From Sulfurimonas sp. (lineage in GTDB: Bacteria > Campylobacterota > Campylobacteria > Campylobacterales > Sulfurimonadaceae), in assembly GCA_027083475.1 (NCBI GenBank), contig JALWON010000427.1, positions 1 to 10,223 of the forward strand: a stretch of 10,223 bases of DNA, in the 5' to 3' direction. Shown one piece after another: positions 1 to 7,321 of the stretch. The first letter of the stretch is position 1, and each line of letters opens with the position of its first letter. The position numbers and the translations under genes were made by a program. The notes beneath the pieces are model-generated. The model did no database searches. It saw nothing but the letters and a program-made list of their open reading frames with translations, and was not told where the DNA came from.

Positions 1-701
1 ACTCTCCACGCATTGAAGATGTAAACTACATAGAGCAGGTCAGCACGAAAAAAGTGTATGAGCACACTTCAAGTACCTACAGTGAAAAAATCGGTTTTTC
101 CTATGAGGTAGCACCAAAAGCTGAGGCAAACATAGCGGTAGTTGACTTTGGTGTGAAGAGAAACATCTTAAATGAGATTGTGAGTGCTGGCATAGCCGTG
201 AGTGTTATACCAAATGATTTTCAAGCAGAAGAGCTGATTGCGCAATATAAGAACAAAGAGATAGATGGTGTCTTTTTATCAAATGGACCGGGTGACCCGC
301 TTGTACTGAAAAAAGAGCAGGCGCAGATCAAAAAGCTTATAGATGCAAAAGTGCCTATGTTTGCAATCTGTCTAGGGCATCAACTCCTCTCGATTGCACA
401 TGGGCATGAGACATCTAAGTTGAAGTTCGGACACCATGGTGGGAATCATCCTGTAAAAAATAGAGAGACAGGACTCGTAGAGATTACAGCACAAAATCAT
501 AACTACAATGTCCCTGAGAGTATTATAGAGATAGCTGAAGTAACACACACAAACCTCTTTGATGATACGATAGAGGGGCTCAAATATAAAAACTCCCCTA
601 TCTTCTCCGTACAGCACCATCCAGAGTCAAGTCCTGGTCCAAAAGAGAGTCGCTATATTTTCAAAGAGTTTTTAACGATGATGCAGGAGGCAAGAGCCTA
701 G
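1..701 (+). CDS. carA: Carbamoyl-phosphate synthase small subunit, 3' part (5' end outside window)
   Basis: Partial gene. The reading frame is open from the window edge (first whole codon at position 3), so the GTG at 54 is an internal codon and not the start. About 232 residues are visible, against roughly 370-380 for a full CarA; this is the end of the N-terminal domain plus the whole class I glutamine amidotransferase domain. CarA hydrolyses glutamine and channels ammonia to CarB, which makes carbamoyl phosphate for arginine and pyrimidine synthesis in the cytosol. Visible motifs: SNGPGDP (oxyanion region), CLGHQLL with the nucleophile Cys, QNHNYNV, and QHHPESSPGP with the catalytic His and Glu near the C-terminus. 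The stop TAG is one base before the next ATG, so the downstream membrane genes are probably co-transcribed, although their function is unrelated. The family call is secure. Confidence 0.97.
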   Translation, partial: SPRIEDVNYIEQVSTKKVYEHTSSTYSEKIGFSYEVAPKAEANIAVVDFGVKRNILNEIVSAGIAVSVIPNDFQAEELIAQYKNKEIDGVFLSNGPGDPLVLKKEQAQIKKLIDAKVPMFAICLGHQLLSIAHGHETSKLKFGHHGGNHPVKNRETGLVEITAQNHNYNVPESIIEIAEVTHTNLFDDTIEGLKYKNSPIFSVQHHPESSPGPKESRYIFKEFLTMMQEARA

Positions 702-702
702 C

Positions 703-1224
703 ATGAGAGAGTTTATCTATGAGGCTATGACAGACTATACACTTCTTATTGTTTTTTTACATGTGTTGAGTGCAGTAGTATGGGTAGGTGGTCTTGTTGC
801 ACTGTTGGTTCTGAGTAGAAAAGCAAAAAGTGGTGTGGAGATAGAGCGAAGGTTTGCGGGTCGAGCAGCGCTTTTTAAAAAACTGTTTACTTTTTTGGCT
901 CCTTTTGTAGTTTTACTTTTTTTGACAGCTCTTTTTATGGCACTTGGTTATAGAGACAGTGCTATAGATGCAGATGGATTTGTTATAGATAGTAGTGGAT
1001 TTGAGATATATAAGTATATCAACACAAAAGGGATTCTCTTTTTGGTGATGGCTATGAATATGCTCTTTACCATCTGGATTATTACAAAAGCGGAGTGTAA
1101 GCTCTGTAAAACACAAAAAGCAAATGATTGTATGTGGTTGATAAATACCTATTTGCTCCCTATCAATATTATTTTAGGAACTATAGCAATCTATCTTGGT
1201 GTTGTACTTAGACATACGATGTAA
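703..1224 (+). CDS. Small CopD-like integral membrane protein, possible copper-related role
   Basis: 173 residues with four likely membrane helices at about 12-36, 62-82, 108-128 and 147-168. The first helix holds FLHVLSAVVWVGG, the His/Trp-Gly-Gly pattern seen in the CopD family and related DUF2269-type proteins. Between helices 3 and 4 there is a CKLC pair (C132, C135) and a third cysteine at C143, which could bind metal or form a disulfide; a His follows the last helix (H171). The start ATG lies 1 nt after the carA stop with AGGAGG at 685-690, a somewhat long 12-nt spacing; an in-frame ATG at 727 (residue 9) is a possible alternative. Its position ahead of a SCO copper chaperone and a copper oxidase operon makes a role in copper handling or oxidase assembly plausible, but that is inference from context and weak motif resemblance. 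Confidence 0.6.
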   Translation: MREFIYEAMTDYTLLIVFLHVLSAVVWVGGLVALLVLSRKAKSGVEIERRFAGRAALFKKLFTFLAPFVVLLFLTALFMALGYRDSAIDADGFVIDSSGFEIYKYINTKGILFLVMAMNMLFTIWIITKAECKLCKTQKANDCMWLINTYLLPINIILGTIAIYLGVVLRHTM

Positions 1225-1226
1225 CT

Positions 1227-1664
1227 ATGAAAATACTCATTCCCCATTTAGAAAAGCGTAAGCGTTTCATTATGAAGCTTCTTTTTCTTTTTGCATTGGT
1301 AGCGATTGTCTTTAATTACTTTTTTACAATCACTCCCCCACAATATTTTGGCGGAAAGTATAATCTCGATTTTGTTTATGCTCTAATACTTTATAAGGTC
1401 GTTGAACTTTTTGTTGTTTACTATATACTTATGCATAGACATATACTCTTTTTGAGAAAACATCCTGCGACATTGGAGTTTGTTGCAAAATTAAGAAAAC
1501 ATACAAAACTCTTACTCTTTTTGGTGATACAGGGAAATACTGTTTTTGGTATTATCGCTTTTAAGTTTTCTGGAGATGTTCTCTTCTTTTTACTCTTCTC
1601 GTGCATCGCACTGATAGCACTCTTTTTAGTGCAACCCAAAAGACTTCTTGAGAGTGCTGAGTAG
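1227..1664 (+). CDS. Unrecognised four-helix membrane protein
   Basis: 145 residues, no family recognised. Hydrophobic segments at about 17-34, 49-69, 92-110 and 116-134 suggest four helices, with a basic N-terminus (HLEKRKR). The central loop is rich in His and basic residues (HRHILFLRKHP, about 70-80, then KLRKHTK), and a short hydrophilic loop between helices 1 and 2 carries TPPQYFGGKYN. Clustered histidines next to a membrane helix would suit heme or metal contact, but nothing here proves it. The ATG comes 2 nt after the preceding stop without a good ribosome site, so translation is probably coupled to the CopD-like gene. The first SCO gene follows 29 nt later. Small membrane proteins of unknown function are common in oxidase assembly loci (for example DUF420/CtaM), but I do not see a convincing match to DUF420. 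Confidence 0.5.
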   Translation: MKILIPHLEKRKRFIMKLLFLFALVAIVFNYFFTITPPQYFGGKYNLDFVYALILYKVVELFVVYYILMHRHILFLRKHPATLEFVAKLRKHTKLLLFLVIQGNTVFGIIAFKFSGDVLFFLLFSCIALIALFLVQPKRLLESAE

Positions 1665-1693
1665 TAATAAAAATTAAATAGAAAGGTTTTAGA

Positions 1694-2479
1694 ATGAAAA
1701 AATTTATGGTAATACTTCTTTTATGTATGCATATAGTGTACGCGGAGGAGTTAGGAGTCGAAGAGAAATTAGGGACGACGGTTCCGCTTGATTTGACATT
1801 TTTAAATGAAGACTCAAAAAGTGTTACTCTTAAAGAGTTGATGGATGGCAAGCCAACACTTTTAACATTGAATTACTTTAGATGTGCAGGTATTTGTACT
1901 CCTCAGTTAAACGATATGGCAGCCATGCTGAGTAGATTGCATATTGCAGAAAATACAGACTATAAAGTCGTGACGGTTGATTTTGCAGAAGATGAGAGTG
2001 TAGAGTTGGCACAAGCAAAGAAAAAGAACTTGCTCAAGTCGATGACAAGAAGTTTTGTCTCTGATGCATGGCACTTTGTTATCGGTGAAAACAACAGCTC
2101 TGGAAAGTTGGCAGAGGCAGTTGGCTTTGAGTATAAAAAAGTTGTGAGTAAAAATGGCGATGTTGGATATATACATGGAGCGACTTTAGTCGTGCTCTCA
2201 CCAACGGGAAAAATTGTAAGATACCTCAATGGAATTGAGCAACTTCCAGCAGATGTGAAGATGGCAATTGAAGAGGCGAAGCGAGAAGAGGTAAGCCCAA
2301 CTATTGCAAAAGATTCTCCATACTGTTTTACAAAAACACCTGACGGGGACATTTTAGTGGGTAAAATCGAAAAAGCATGGGCAGTCTTCATGCTGAGTGT
2401 AATATTTGGATTTTTTATATATCTCATAAAGACAAGTAAAAGAAAAACTAATAATACTCCGACAAATAGGGAAGAGTAG
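1694..2479 (+). CDS. SCO1/SenC family copper chaperone, copy 1
   Basis: 261 residues. The thioredoxin-fold SCO family delivers copper to, or reduces, the CuA site of oxidase subunit II on the periplasmic side. The copper ligands are visible: C64 and C68 in FRCAGICTPQ (Cys-x3-Cys) and H161 in YIHGA. The N-terminus (1-17) looks like a signal peptide ending near YAEE, and a hydrophobic helix at about 227-246 followed by a Lys/Arg-rich tail indicates a C-terminal membrane anchor. A conserved Cys (C211) precedes the anchor. It is gaplessly alignable with the second SCO at 2634-3422, about 63% identical over residues 1-211 by hand count. GAAAGG at 1681-1686 serves as ribosome site, 7 nt before ATG. 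The 154-nt gap downstream separates it from the cox operon, so it may belong to the carA-led transcript. Confidence 0.93.
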   Translation: MKKFMVILLLCMHIVYAEELGVEEKLGTTVPLDLTFLNEDSKSVTLKELMDGKPTLLTLNYFRCAGICTPQLNDMAAMLSRLHIAENTDYKVVTVDFAEDESVELAQAKKKNLLKSMTRSFVSDAWHFVIGENNSSGKLAEAVGFEYKKVVSKNGDVGYIHGATLVVLSPTGKIVRYLNGIEQLPADVKMAIEEAKREEVSPTIAKDSPYCFTKTPDGDILVGKIEKAWAVFMLSVIFGFFIYLIKTSKRKTNNTPTNREE

Positions 2480-2561
2480 TTAAATGTCTATAAATAATAC
2501 TATATAAAAATATTATACAGAGTATAAAAAAAAATAATATTTAATTCAAGTAACTTTAAAC

Positions 2562-2585
2562 TAAGGTTAAGTATACTTCACCTTA
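2562..2585 (+). promoter_or_regulatory. 24-bp dyad: candidate operator over a -10 element, or weak terminator hairpin
   Basis: Within the 154-nt gap ahead of the second SCO gene, TAAGGT (2562-2567) is mirrored by ACCTTA (2580-2585), and the core AAGTATACTT (2569-2578) is itself a perfect palindrome. Eleven of twelve symmetric pairs match; the mismatch is T2568/C2579. The core contains TATACT (2573-2578), a good -10 hexamer, so a dimeric repressor could sit on the promoter of the SCO-cox operon. No convincing -35 is seen. As RNA the same bases form a hairpin with a TATA loop followed by TTTTCTTT, so it could instead end transcription from the first SCO gene. The rest of the gap is AT-rich; CTTTA/TAAAG (2590-2602) and AACTTTA/TAAAGTT (2552-2558/2598-2604) are further pairing options. 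Confidence 0.5.
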
Positions 2586-2633
2586 TTTTCTTTAATGTAA
2601 AGTTGAAGAAAATTAAGATATTTAGGAGACTCG

Positions 2634-3422
2634 ATGGTGAAATATATACTAGTGTTCGCTTTGTTTCTAAGTTTTCTTCATGCTACAGAACTTGGCATCG
2701 ATGAAAAATTAGGAGATAAGGTACCACTTGATTTGACATTTATAGATGAGAATGCAAATGAAGTAACCCTCAAAGAGTTAATGGATGGCAAGCCAACTCT
2801 TCTCACACTCAACTATTTTCGTTGTTCAGGTATATGTACCCCGCAACTCAATGATATGGCTACAGTGTTAAGTGGATTGGATCTTGTTGAAGGCGTTGAC
2901 TACAAAGTGATTACTGTAAGTTTTGCGGAGAATGAGACAGCAGCACTTGCTGCAGCGAAGAAGAAGAATATTCTTGCATCGATGACAAGATCCTTCAGTG
3001 AAGATGGATGGCGTTTTGTCGTAGGTGAAAATAATAGTTCTAAAATCTTGGCTGATAGTGTTGGTTTTCACTTTAAAAAAGATGTGCTCTCGAATGGAAA
3101 TACTGAGTATATTCATGGAGCGGCACTGATTGCACTTTCACCAGATGGAAAGATAACGAGATATCTTAACGGTATCAACCAGCTTCCATTTGATGTAAAG
3201 ATGTCTGTTCTTGAGGCAGCAGACGGCAAAGTAGGACCAACAATCGCAAAAACATTACTCTTCTGCTTTGCATATGATCCCAAAGGCAAAAAATATATTT
3301 TTGTTTGGGAAAAAGTTGGCGGCATTGTAATGACAAGCATAGTACTACTCTTCTTTATCTGGCTTATTCGTTCGGGTAGAAAAGAGAGAAACCATCAAAA
3401 AAAAGGAGAAAACGATGAGTAA
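2634..3422 (+). CDS. SCO1/SenC family copper chaperone, copy 2, first gene of the cox operon
   Basis: 262 residues, a tandem paralogue of the SCO gene at 1694. Copper ligands C64 and C68 (FRCSGICTPQ) and H161 (YIHGA) occupy the same positions. Signal-peptide-like N-terminus to about residue 17 (SFLHATE), C-terminal membrane helix at about 228-246, basic tail. The segment after C211 reads CFAYDPKGKKY, closer to the usual C-terminal SCO motif (Cys-Phe-x-Tyr-Asp-Pro) than copy 1, which has CFTKTPDG. AGGAG at 2624-2628 sits 5 nt before ATG. The 3' end overlaps the coxA start by 8 nt, so it is translationally tied to the oxidase genes and is the better candidate for the dedicated CuA-loading chaperone of this enzyme. 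Substitutions between the copies cluster in the N-terminal signal and C-terminal anchor, which fits duplication followed by divergence. Confidence 0.94.
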   Translation: MVKYILVFALFLSFLHATELGIDEKLGDKVPLDLTFIDENANEVTLKELMDGKPTLLTLNYFRCSGICTPQLNDMATVLSGLDLVEGVDYKVITVSFAENETAALAAAKKKNILASMTRSFSEDGWRFVVGENNSSKILADSVGFHFKKDVLSNGNTEYIHGAALIALSPDGKITRYLNGINQLPFDVKMSVLEAADGKVGPTIAKTLLFCFAYDPKGKKYIFVWEKVGGIVMTSIVLLFFIWLIRSGRKERNHQKKGENDE

Positions 3423-5076
3423 ATCGTATTTAGAAGCAGGTGAAACACACTGTGCCATAGGGCACCCAAAGAGTGTTTTTTGGCAATGGATGCTTACAAT
3501 AGACCATAAACGTATTGGTCTTATGTATGCAGCCGTAATTTTTACATTCTTTTTCGTTGCAGTGTTCGTAGCACTTACAATGAGAATAGAACTATTTGCA
3601 CCAGGTGCACAGATATTAGATGGAGATACATTTAACCAGGCATTTACATTGCATGGTGTTATTATGATTTTCCTATTCATTATTCCAGGTGTACCAGCAG
3701 TTTTTGGTAACATTGTAATGCCACTAATGATTGGAGCAAAAGATGTATCTTTTCCAAGATTGAACTGGTTTACATTTTGGTTATATATTTTTGGTGCTTT
3801 AATCGCTCTTTCATCATTATGGACAGGAGAAGGTTTTGCAGACACAGGTTGGACTTTTTACGCTCCATATAGTTTAAATACAAATACAAATGTAATTACT
3901 ACACTTGTTGCAGCATTTGTTCTTGGAATGGCATCAATTCTTACTGGTTTGAACTTCTTAGTTACTATTCACCGTTTACGTGCTCCTGGTATGGACTTCT
4001 TTAAGATGCCACTATTTGTATGGGGTATCTATGCTACAGCATGGATTCAACTACTTGCAACTCCAGTTGTTGGTATTACACTCGTACTTGCTATTTTAGA
4101 GAAAGTTTTCGGTATTGGTATTTTTGATCCATCTAAAGGTGGAGACCCGGTACTTTTTGAACACCTGTTCTGGATTTACTCTCACCCAGCAGTTTATCTT
4201 ATGATTTTACCAGCATTTGGTATTATGTCTGAGATTATTCCTACATTCTCAAGAAGAGAAGTATTTGGTTATAGAACTATTGCTCTTTCATCTGCATCAA
4301 TTGCGGGTATTGGTTATTTAGTTTGGGGGCATCACCTCTTTACTTCAGGTATGTCTGATTTAGCAAAAACTATTTTCTCATTTTTAACTTTCTTTGTTGC
4401 AATTCCAACAGGGATTAAATTCTATGACTGGGTTGCTACAATGTACAAAGGGCAAATCCATATGACAACACCAATGCTTTGGGCACTTGGAACTATGGTT
4501 ACTTTTGTTATTGGTGGTTTAACAGGTGTGACAATCGCAATGATTGGTGCTGATATTCACTTGCAAGATACATACTATACAGTAGCTCACTTTCACTATG
4601 CAATGCTTGGTGGAGTTGTTTTCTTACTCTTTGCAGGGTTGCATTATTGGTTCCCATTAATGTTTGGTCGTATGTATAATGAAAAGCATGCAAAACGTGC
4701 CTTTTGGTTTAACTTTATAGGTTTCAATATGTTATGGTTCCCAATGTTTATTGCGGGGTACTTAGGTATGCCGAGACGTTATTTTGATTACCTCCCAGAG
4801 TTTCAAATTTATCATCAAATCTCTTTCTTTGGAGCATTAGTATTTATTACTGGACTGATTTATATGTTTACAGTTTTAATCTCTGCTATTAAAAAAGGAG
4901 AAAAAGTTGGACCAAACCACTGGAATGCTACAACATTGGAGTGGCACTTACCATCAGCACCACCACCATTAGAGAACCATTCTAAAGTTCCTTATGTTGA
5001 CTTTAGACCATATGAGTACCACCATGGTGACCCTGTTGTGAAATTTAACTACGAAACAATGCAAAGGATTGACTAA
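3415..5076 (+). CDS. coxA: Cytochrome c oxidase subunit I, A2-type heme-copper oxidase
   Basis: 553 residues, full length for the family, about twelve membrane helices. It is the catalytic subunit that reduces O2 to water at a heme-CuB site and pumps protons. Ligands seen: H80 (TLHG) and H394 for the low-spin heme, H392 (AHFHY) for the high-spin heme, H257, H306 and H307 for CuB, and Y261 for the His-Tyr crosslink. The K-channel lysine is K335 (IPTGIK) and the D-channel entry Asp is D110 (GAKDVSFPR). Helix VI reads YSHPAV (255-260) where A1 enzymes have xGHPEV; the channel glutamate is replaced by alanine and the Tyr-Ser pair takes its place, the hallmark of subtype A2 (as in Rhodothermus caa3). 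AGGAG (3404-3408) lies 6 nt before ATG. The gene overlaps the preceding SCO gene by 8 nt and coxC by 1 nt (TAATG). Confidence 0.97.
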   Translation: MSKSYLEAGETHCAIGHPKSVFWQWMLTIDHKRIGLMYAAVIFTFFFVAVFVALTMRIELFAPGAQILDGDTFNQAFTLHGVIMIFLFIIPGVPAVFGNIVMPLMIGAKDVSFPRLNWFTFWLYIFGALIALSSLWTGEGFADTGWTFYAPYSLNTNTNVITTLVAAFVLGMASILTGLNFLVTIHRLRAPGMDFFKMPLFVWGIYATAWIQLLATPVVGITLVLAILEKVFGIGIFDPSKGGDPVLFEHLFWIYSHPAVYLMILPAFGIMSEIIPTFSRREVFGYRTIALSSASIAGIGYLVWGHHLFTSGMSDLAKTIFSFLTFFVAIPTGIKFYDWVATMYKGQIHMTTPMLWALGTMVTFVIGGLTGVTIAMIGADIHLQDTYYTVAHFHYAMLGGVVFLLFAGLHYWFPLMFGRMYNEKHAKRAFWFNFIGFNMLWFPMFIAGYLGMPRRYFDYLPEFQIYHQISFFGALVFITGLIYMFTVLISAIKKGEKVGPNHWNATTLEWHLPSAPPPLENHSKVPYVDFRPYEYHHGDPVVKFNYETMQRID

Positions 5077-5777
5077 TGTCTCATGAAGAACACGGGCACG
5101 AATATGTCCCAGAAATTGCGACTGCTCGCGATGGAAAACAGTATGAAGTACAAGGTTGGCAAGGTGACTTTTACGGTGGAAAGCTAGGTTTCTGGCTTTT
5201 CATGCTCACTGAAGTTATGATGTTTGGAGCAATGTTTCTTACATTGACTTATTATTTTTCACTACACCATGATGATTTTATTGAAGCTTCATCAGAGTTT
5301 AGTGTCCTTTTAGGTGGAACAAATACGGTTGTACTTTTGATTTCAGCACTCACTATGGGGCTTGGTTTGCTTAAAATGAGAGCAGGTGATGTCAAAGGTG
5401 CGAAATTAATGATTTATGCAACGATGATTCTTGCTTTAGTTTTCTTGGCTATTAAAGGTGTTGAGTGGACAGAAGATTATCATGATGGTGTCTTCTTAGG
5501 TTTACCTGCACTTCAAGCAGGAAATCCTGATTCTAGACCTTTGGGTGAAATTTTATTTTTTGGTATGTATTTTACTATGACAGGTTTACATGGTTTTCAT
5601 ATTATTTTAGGTATCGGATTGATGTTATGGTTACTAAAACGTATTAATGCAGGGAAAGTGACTCCTGAGCACCATATCTTACATTTTAACATTGCACTTT
5701 ATTGGGATTTAGTACACCTTATCTGGGTATTTGTATTCCCGTATTTTTATATGATAGGAGCTGGTCATGGACATTAA
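5076..5777 (+). CDS. coxC: Cytochrome c oxidase subunit III
   Basis: 233 residues, about five membrane helices, the shorter bacterial form of COX3. It stabilises subunit I and its D-channel in the membrane complex and binds lipid. Family signs: FWLFMLTEVMMFG (about 39-51, with the conserved Glu E46), AIKGVEW (about 125-131), GLHGFHIILG (170-179), and the C-terminal YWDLVHLIWVFVFP (209-222). The last motif is usually YWHFVDxxW; here the His and Asp are exchanged (D211, H214). The N-terminus is His/Glu rich (MSHEEHGHE), and the protein ends GHGH. The start codon shares its A with the coxA stop, and the end overlaps coxD by 11 nt, so the three genes are translationally coupled. Confidence 0.94.
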   Translation: MSHEEHGHEYVPEIATARDGKQYEVQGWQGDFYGGKLGFWLFMLTEVMMFGAMFLTLTYYFSLHHDDFIEASSEFSVLLGGTNTVVLLISALTMGLGLLKMRAGDVKGAKLMIYATMILALVFLAIKGVEWTEDYHDGVFLGLPALQAGNPDSRPLGEILFFGMYFTMTGLHGFHIILGIGLMLWLLKRINAGKVTPEHHILHFNIALYWDLVHLIWVFVFPYFYMIGAGHGH

Positions 5778-6117
5778 TACATATAAAGCACAAAAATCTG
5801 GTTATTATAAAATTTTAGGTGGTCTTTTACTACTGACTGCTGTAACACTGATACAACCATATATGTTTTTAGAAAATGCGACATTTGGAATCCAGTTAAT
5901 GATTGGGGCTGTAAAAGCTTGGTTGATTGTAATGTATTATATGCACTTAAAGGGTGAGACATTAATTGGTTGGACTGTTGGTTTTGCACTGGCTCTTGTT
6001 ATATTCTTTTTTGCTGTAGTTATGACAGATGTACATCATTTCCAATTTAAAGATATTAGTTATATATCAGAACAACATGTGAGTGCTGGTGAACATACAC
6101 AGCATCATGAAGAGTAA
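5767..6117 (+). CDS. coxD: Cytochrome c oxidase subunit IV, prokaryotic type
   Basis: 116 residues with three likely membrane helices at about 14-32, 39-58 and 67-86. GAVKAWLIVMYYMHLKGE (about 47-64) resembles the signature stretch of prokaryotic COX4 (COX4_pro), in which an Ala/Lys helix ends in a Met-His-Leu-Lys turn. These small subunits aid assembly or stability of subunit I and are not catalytic. The C-terminal tail is His/Glu rich (EHTQHHEE), like the ends of CoxC, and could bind metal, though this is only a compositional remark. AGGAG at 5756-5760 lies inside coxC, 6 nt before ATG; the genes overlap by 11 nt. Confidence 0.88.
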   Translation: MDINTYKAQKSGYYKILGGLLLLTAVTLIQPYMFLENATFGIQLMIGAVKAWLIVMYYMHLKGETLIGWTVGFALALVIFFFAVVMTDVHHFQFKDISYISEQHVSAGEHTQHHEE

Positions 6118-6126
6118 GGGGTAAAA

Positions 6127-7320
6127 ATGTTAGAAGGTTTTAAATCACAGGCTGCGACTTTTGCAGCTGATGTTGATCAAGCACTATATATAAATCTAAT
6201 ATTTTCAATAATATTAGCTTTTTCTGTTATAGGACCAATGCTGTATTTTGCATGGAAATACCGTGCAAGTAATGTCAAGAAAGAAGATATTGAAAATGTA
6301 GTGCACCATACAGGTTTAGAGATTACATGGACATTGATTCCAACGATTATGATGTTTGTTCTTTTTTATTACGGATATACATCAATGAGAGCTTTAAGAA
6401 CAATGCCAGATGCAAAAAATGCTATCACAATTAATGTTGAAGGTAGTAAATGGAAATGGCGCTATGAATACCCTGCAAATGCAAATGGATTTGTGCATAA
6501 AGTTGGTGGAGCTTATACAAAGCCTACAATGGATGGGCATGGAAATGTTGTTAAAAATGGGACAATGGGTAAATCGGCACTCTATGTACCAGTGGGTACA
6601 AATATCATCTTAGATATGACAGCACCACTTGGTGATGTTATCCATTCATTTTATATTCCAGCTTTCCGTATGAAAGAGGATGTTGTTCCAGGACGTATAA
6701 CAAAGCAGTGGTTTAATGCTACAAAAGTTGGTGAATATGACATTGAGTGTGCTGAGTACTGTGGTACTGATCACTCATATATGTTCTCTAGACTTGTTGT
6801 TATGCCAAAAGATAAATATGAGGCTTGGTTTAACAGTAATGCTGATACACCAAAAGGAAACTATGCAAACTCAGGCGATGCTGTGTTACAACGCCATGGA
6901 TGTAAAAGCTGTCACTCTATAGATACAGATAAAGTACTTTTTGGACCTTCTTTAAAAACAAGAAGATTAACAAAAGAACAAGTATTAGATGTTATTAAAA
7001 ATGGTCAAAACAAACTTGGTTATGCTATGGGTGCAATGCCTTCTGGTCTTGCAACAGGTGCAGATGCTGAGAAAATTGCAGAGTATGTAGCGAATGGTAT
7101 GACAGGTACAAAACCTGCTTCATTTGCAACATGTGCTGGATGTCATGGTGAAGATGGTAAAGGGCAGTATGGTACAGCTCCAAGTCTTGTAACTTATGAT
7201 GTAGATCTTTTACGTAATGTCTTGAAACATGGTAAAAAAGGCATGATGGGTACTATGCCACAATTCCCATATGTTACAGAGAAAGAAGTTTCAGCTATAG
7301 CAGAGTATTTAAACAAATAA
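6127..7320 (+). CDS. coxB: Cytochrome c oxidase subunit II with CuA and two fused cytochrome c domains
   Basis: 397 residues, longer than plain COX2 because of two C-terminal heme domains. Order: membrane helices at about 21-43 and 68-86; periplasmic cupredoxin domain with the aromatic KWKWRYEYP patch (W109, W111); CuA ligands H173, C208, E210 (backbone), C212, H216 and M219 (HSFYIPAF and CAEYCGTDHSYM); a first heme c site CKSCH (259-263) with probable Met ligand M304 (AMPSG); a second heme c site CAGCH (336-340) with probable M377 (TMPQF). Such c-type fusions let the oxidase accept electrons from small cytochromes or directly from a bc1-type complex. Most caa3 enzymes carry one heme c; two is less common, known for example in Desulfovibrio. 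GGGG before ATG (6118-6121) is the ribosome site. Subunit II is last of the four structural genes, whereas it usually comes first. Confidence 0.96.
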   Translation: MLEGFKSQAATFAADVDQALYINLIFSIILAFSVIGPMLYFAWKYRASNVKKEDIENVVHHTGLEITWTLIPTIMMFVLFYYGYTSMRALRTMPDAKNAITINVEGSKWKWRYEYPANANGFVHKVGGAYTKPTMDGHGNVVKNGTMGKSALYVPVGTNIILDMTAPLGDVIHSFYIPAFRMKEDVVPGRITKQWFNATKVGEYDIECAEYCGTDHSYMFSRLVVMPKDKYEAWFNSNADTPKGNYANSGDAVLQRHGCKSCHSIDTDKVLFGPSLKTRRLTKEQVLDVIKNGQNKLGYAMGAMPSGLATGADAEKIAEYVANGMTGTKPASFATCAGCHGEDGKGQYGTAPSLVTYDVDLLRNVLKHGKKGMMGTMPQFPYVTEKEVSAIAEYLNK

Positions 7321-7321
7321 A

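Noticed and set aside
54..701. A complete 215-residue gene starting at GTG 54
   Set aside because: The frame is open upstream to the window edge and encodes more CarA sequence, so the gene starts outside the window.
1960..2427. A 155-codon antisense open frame opposite the first SCO gene
   Set aside because: It is a shadow of a well-supported SCO gene, without a ribosome site or recognisable domain.
2514..2534. TATAC-AGA-GTATA hairpin next to an A-run, as a terminator after the first SCO gene
   Set aside because: On the + strand the hairpin is followed by A residues, not T; the stem is short and AT-only apart from one pair, and there is no convergent gene to terminate on the other strand.
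2562..2585. A CueR/MerR-type copper operator
   Set aside because: The arms TAAGGT and ACCTTA are in the opposite orientation to the ACCTTCC/GGAAGGT arrangement known for CueR, so a copper-regulator call is not supported.
3345..3845. A 166-codon antisense open frame opposite the SCO2-coxA junction
   Set aside because: Runs across two strongly supported overlapping genes on the other strand and shows no protein family features.
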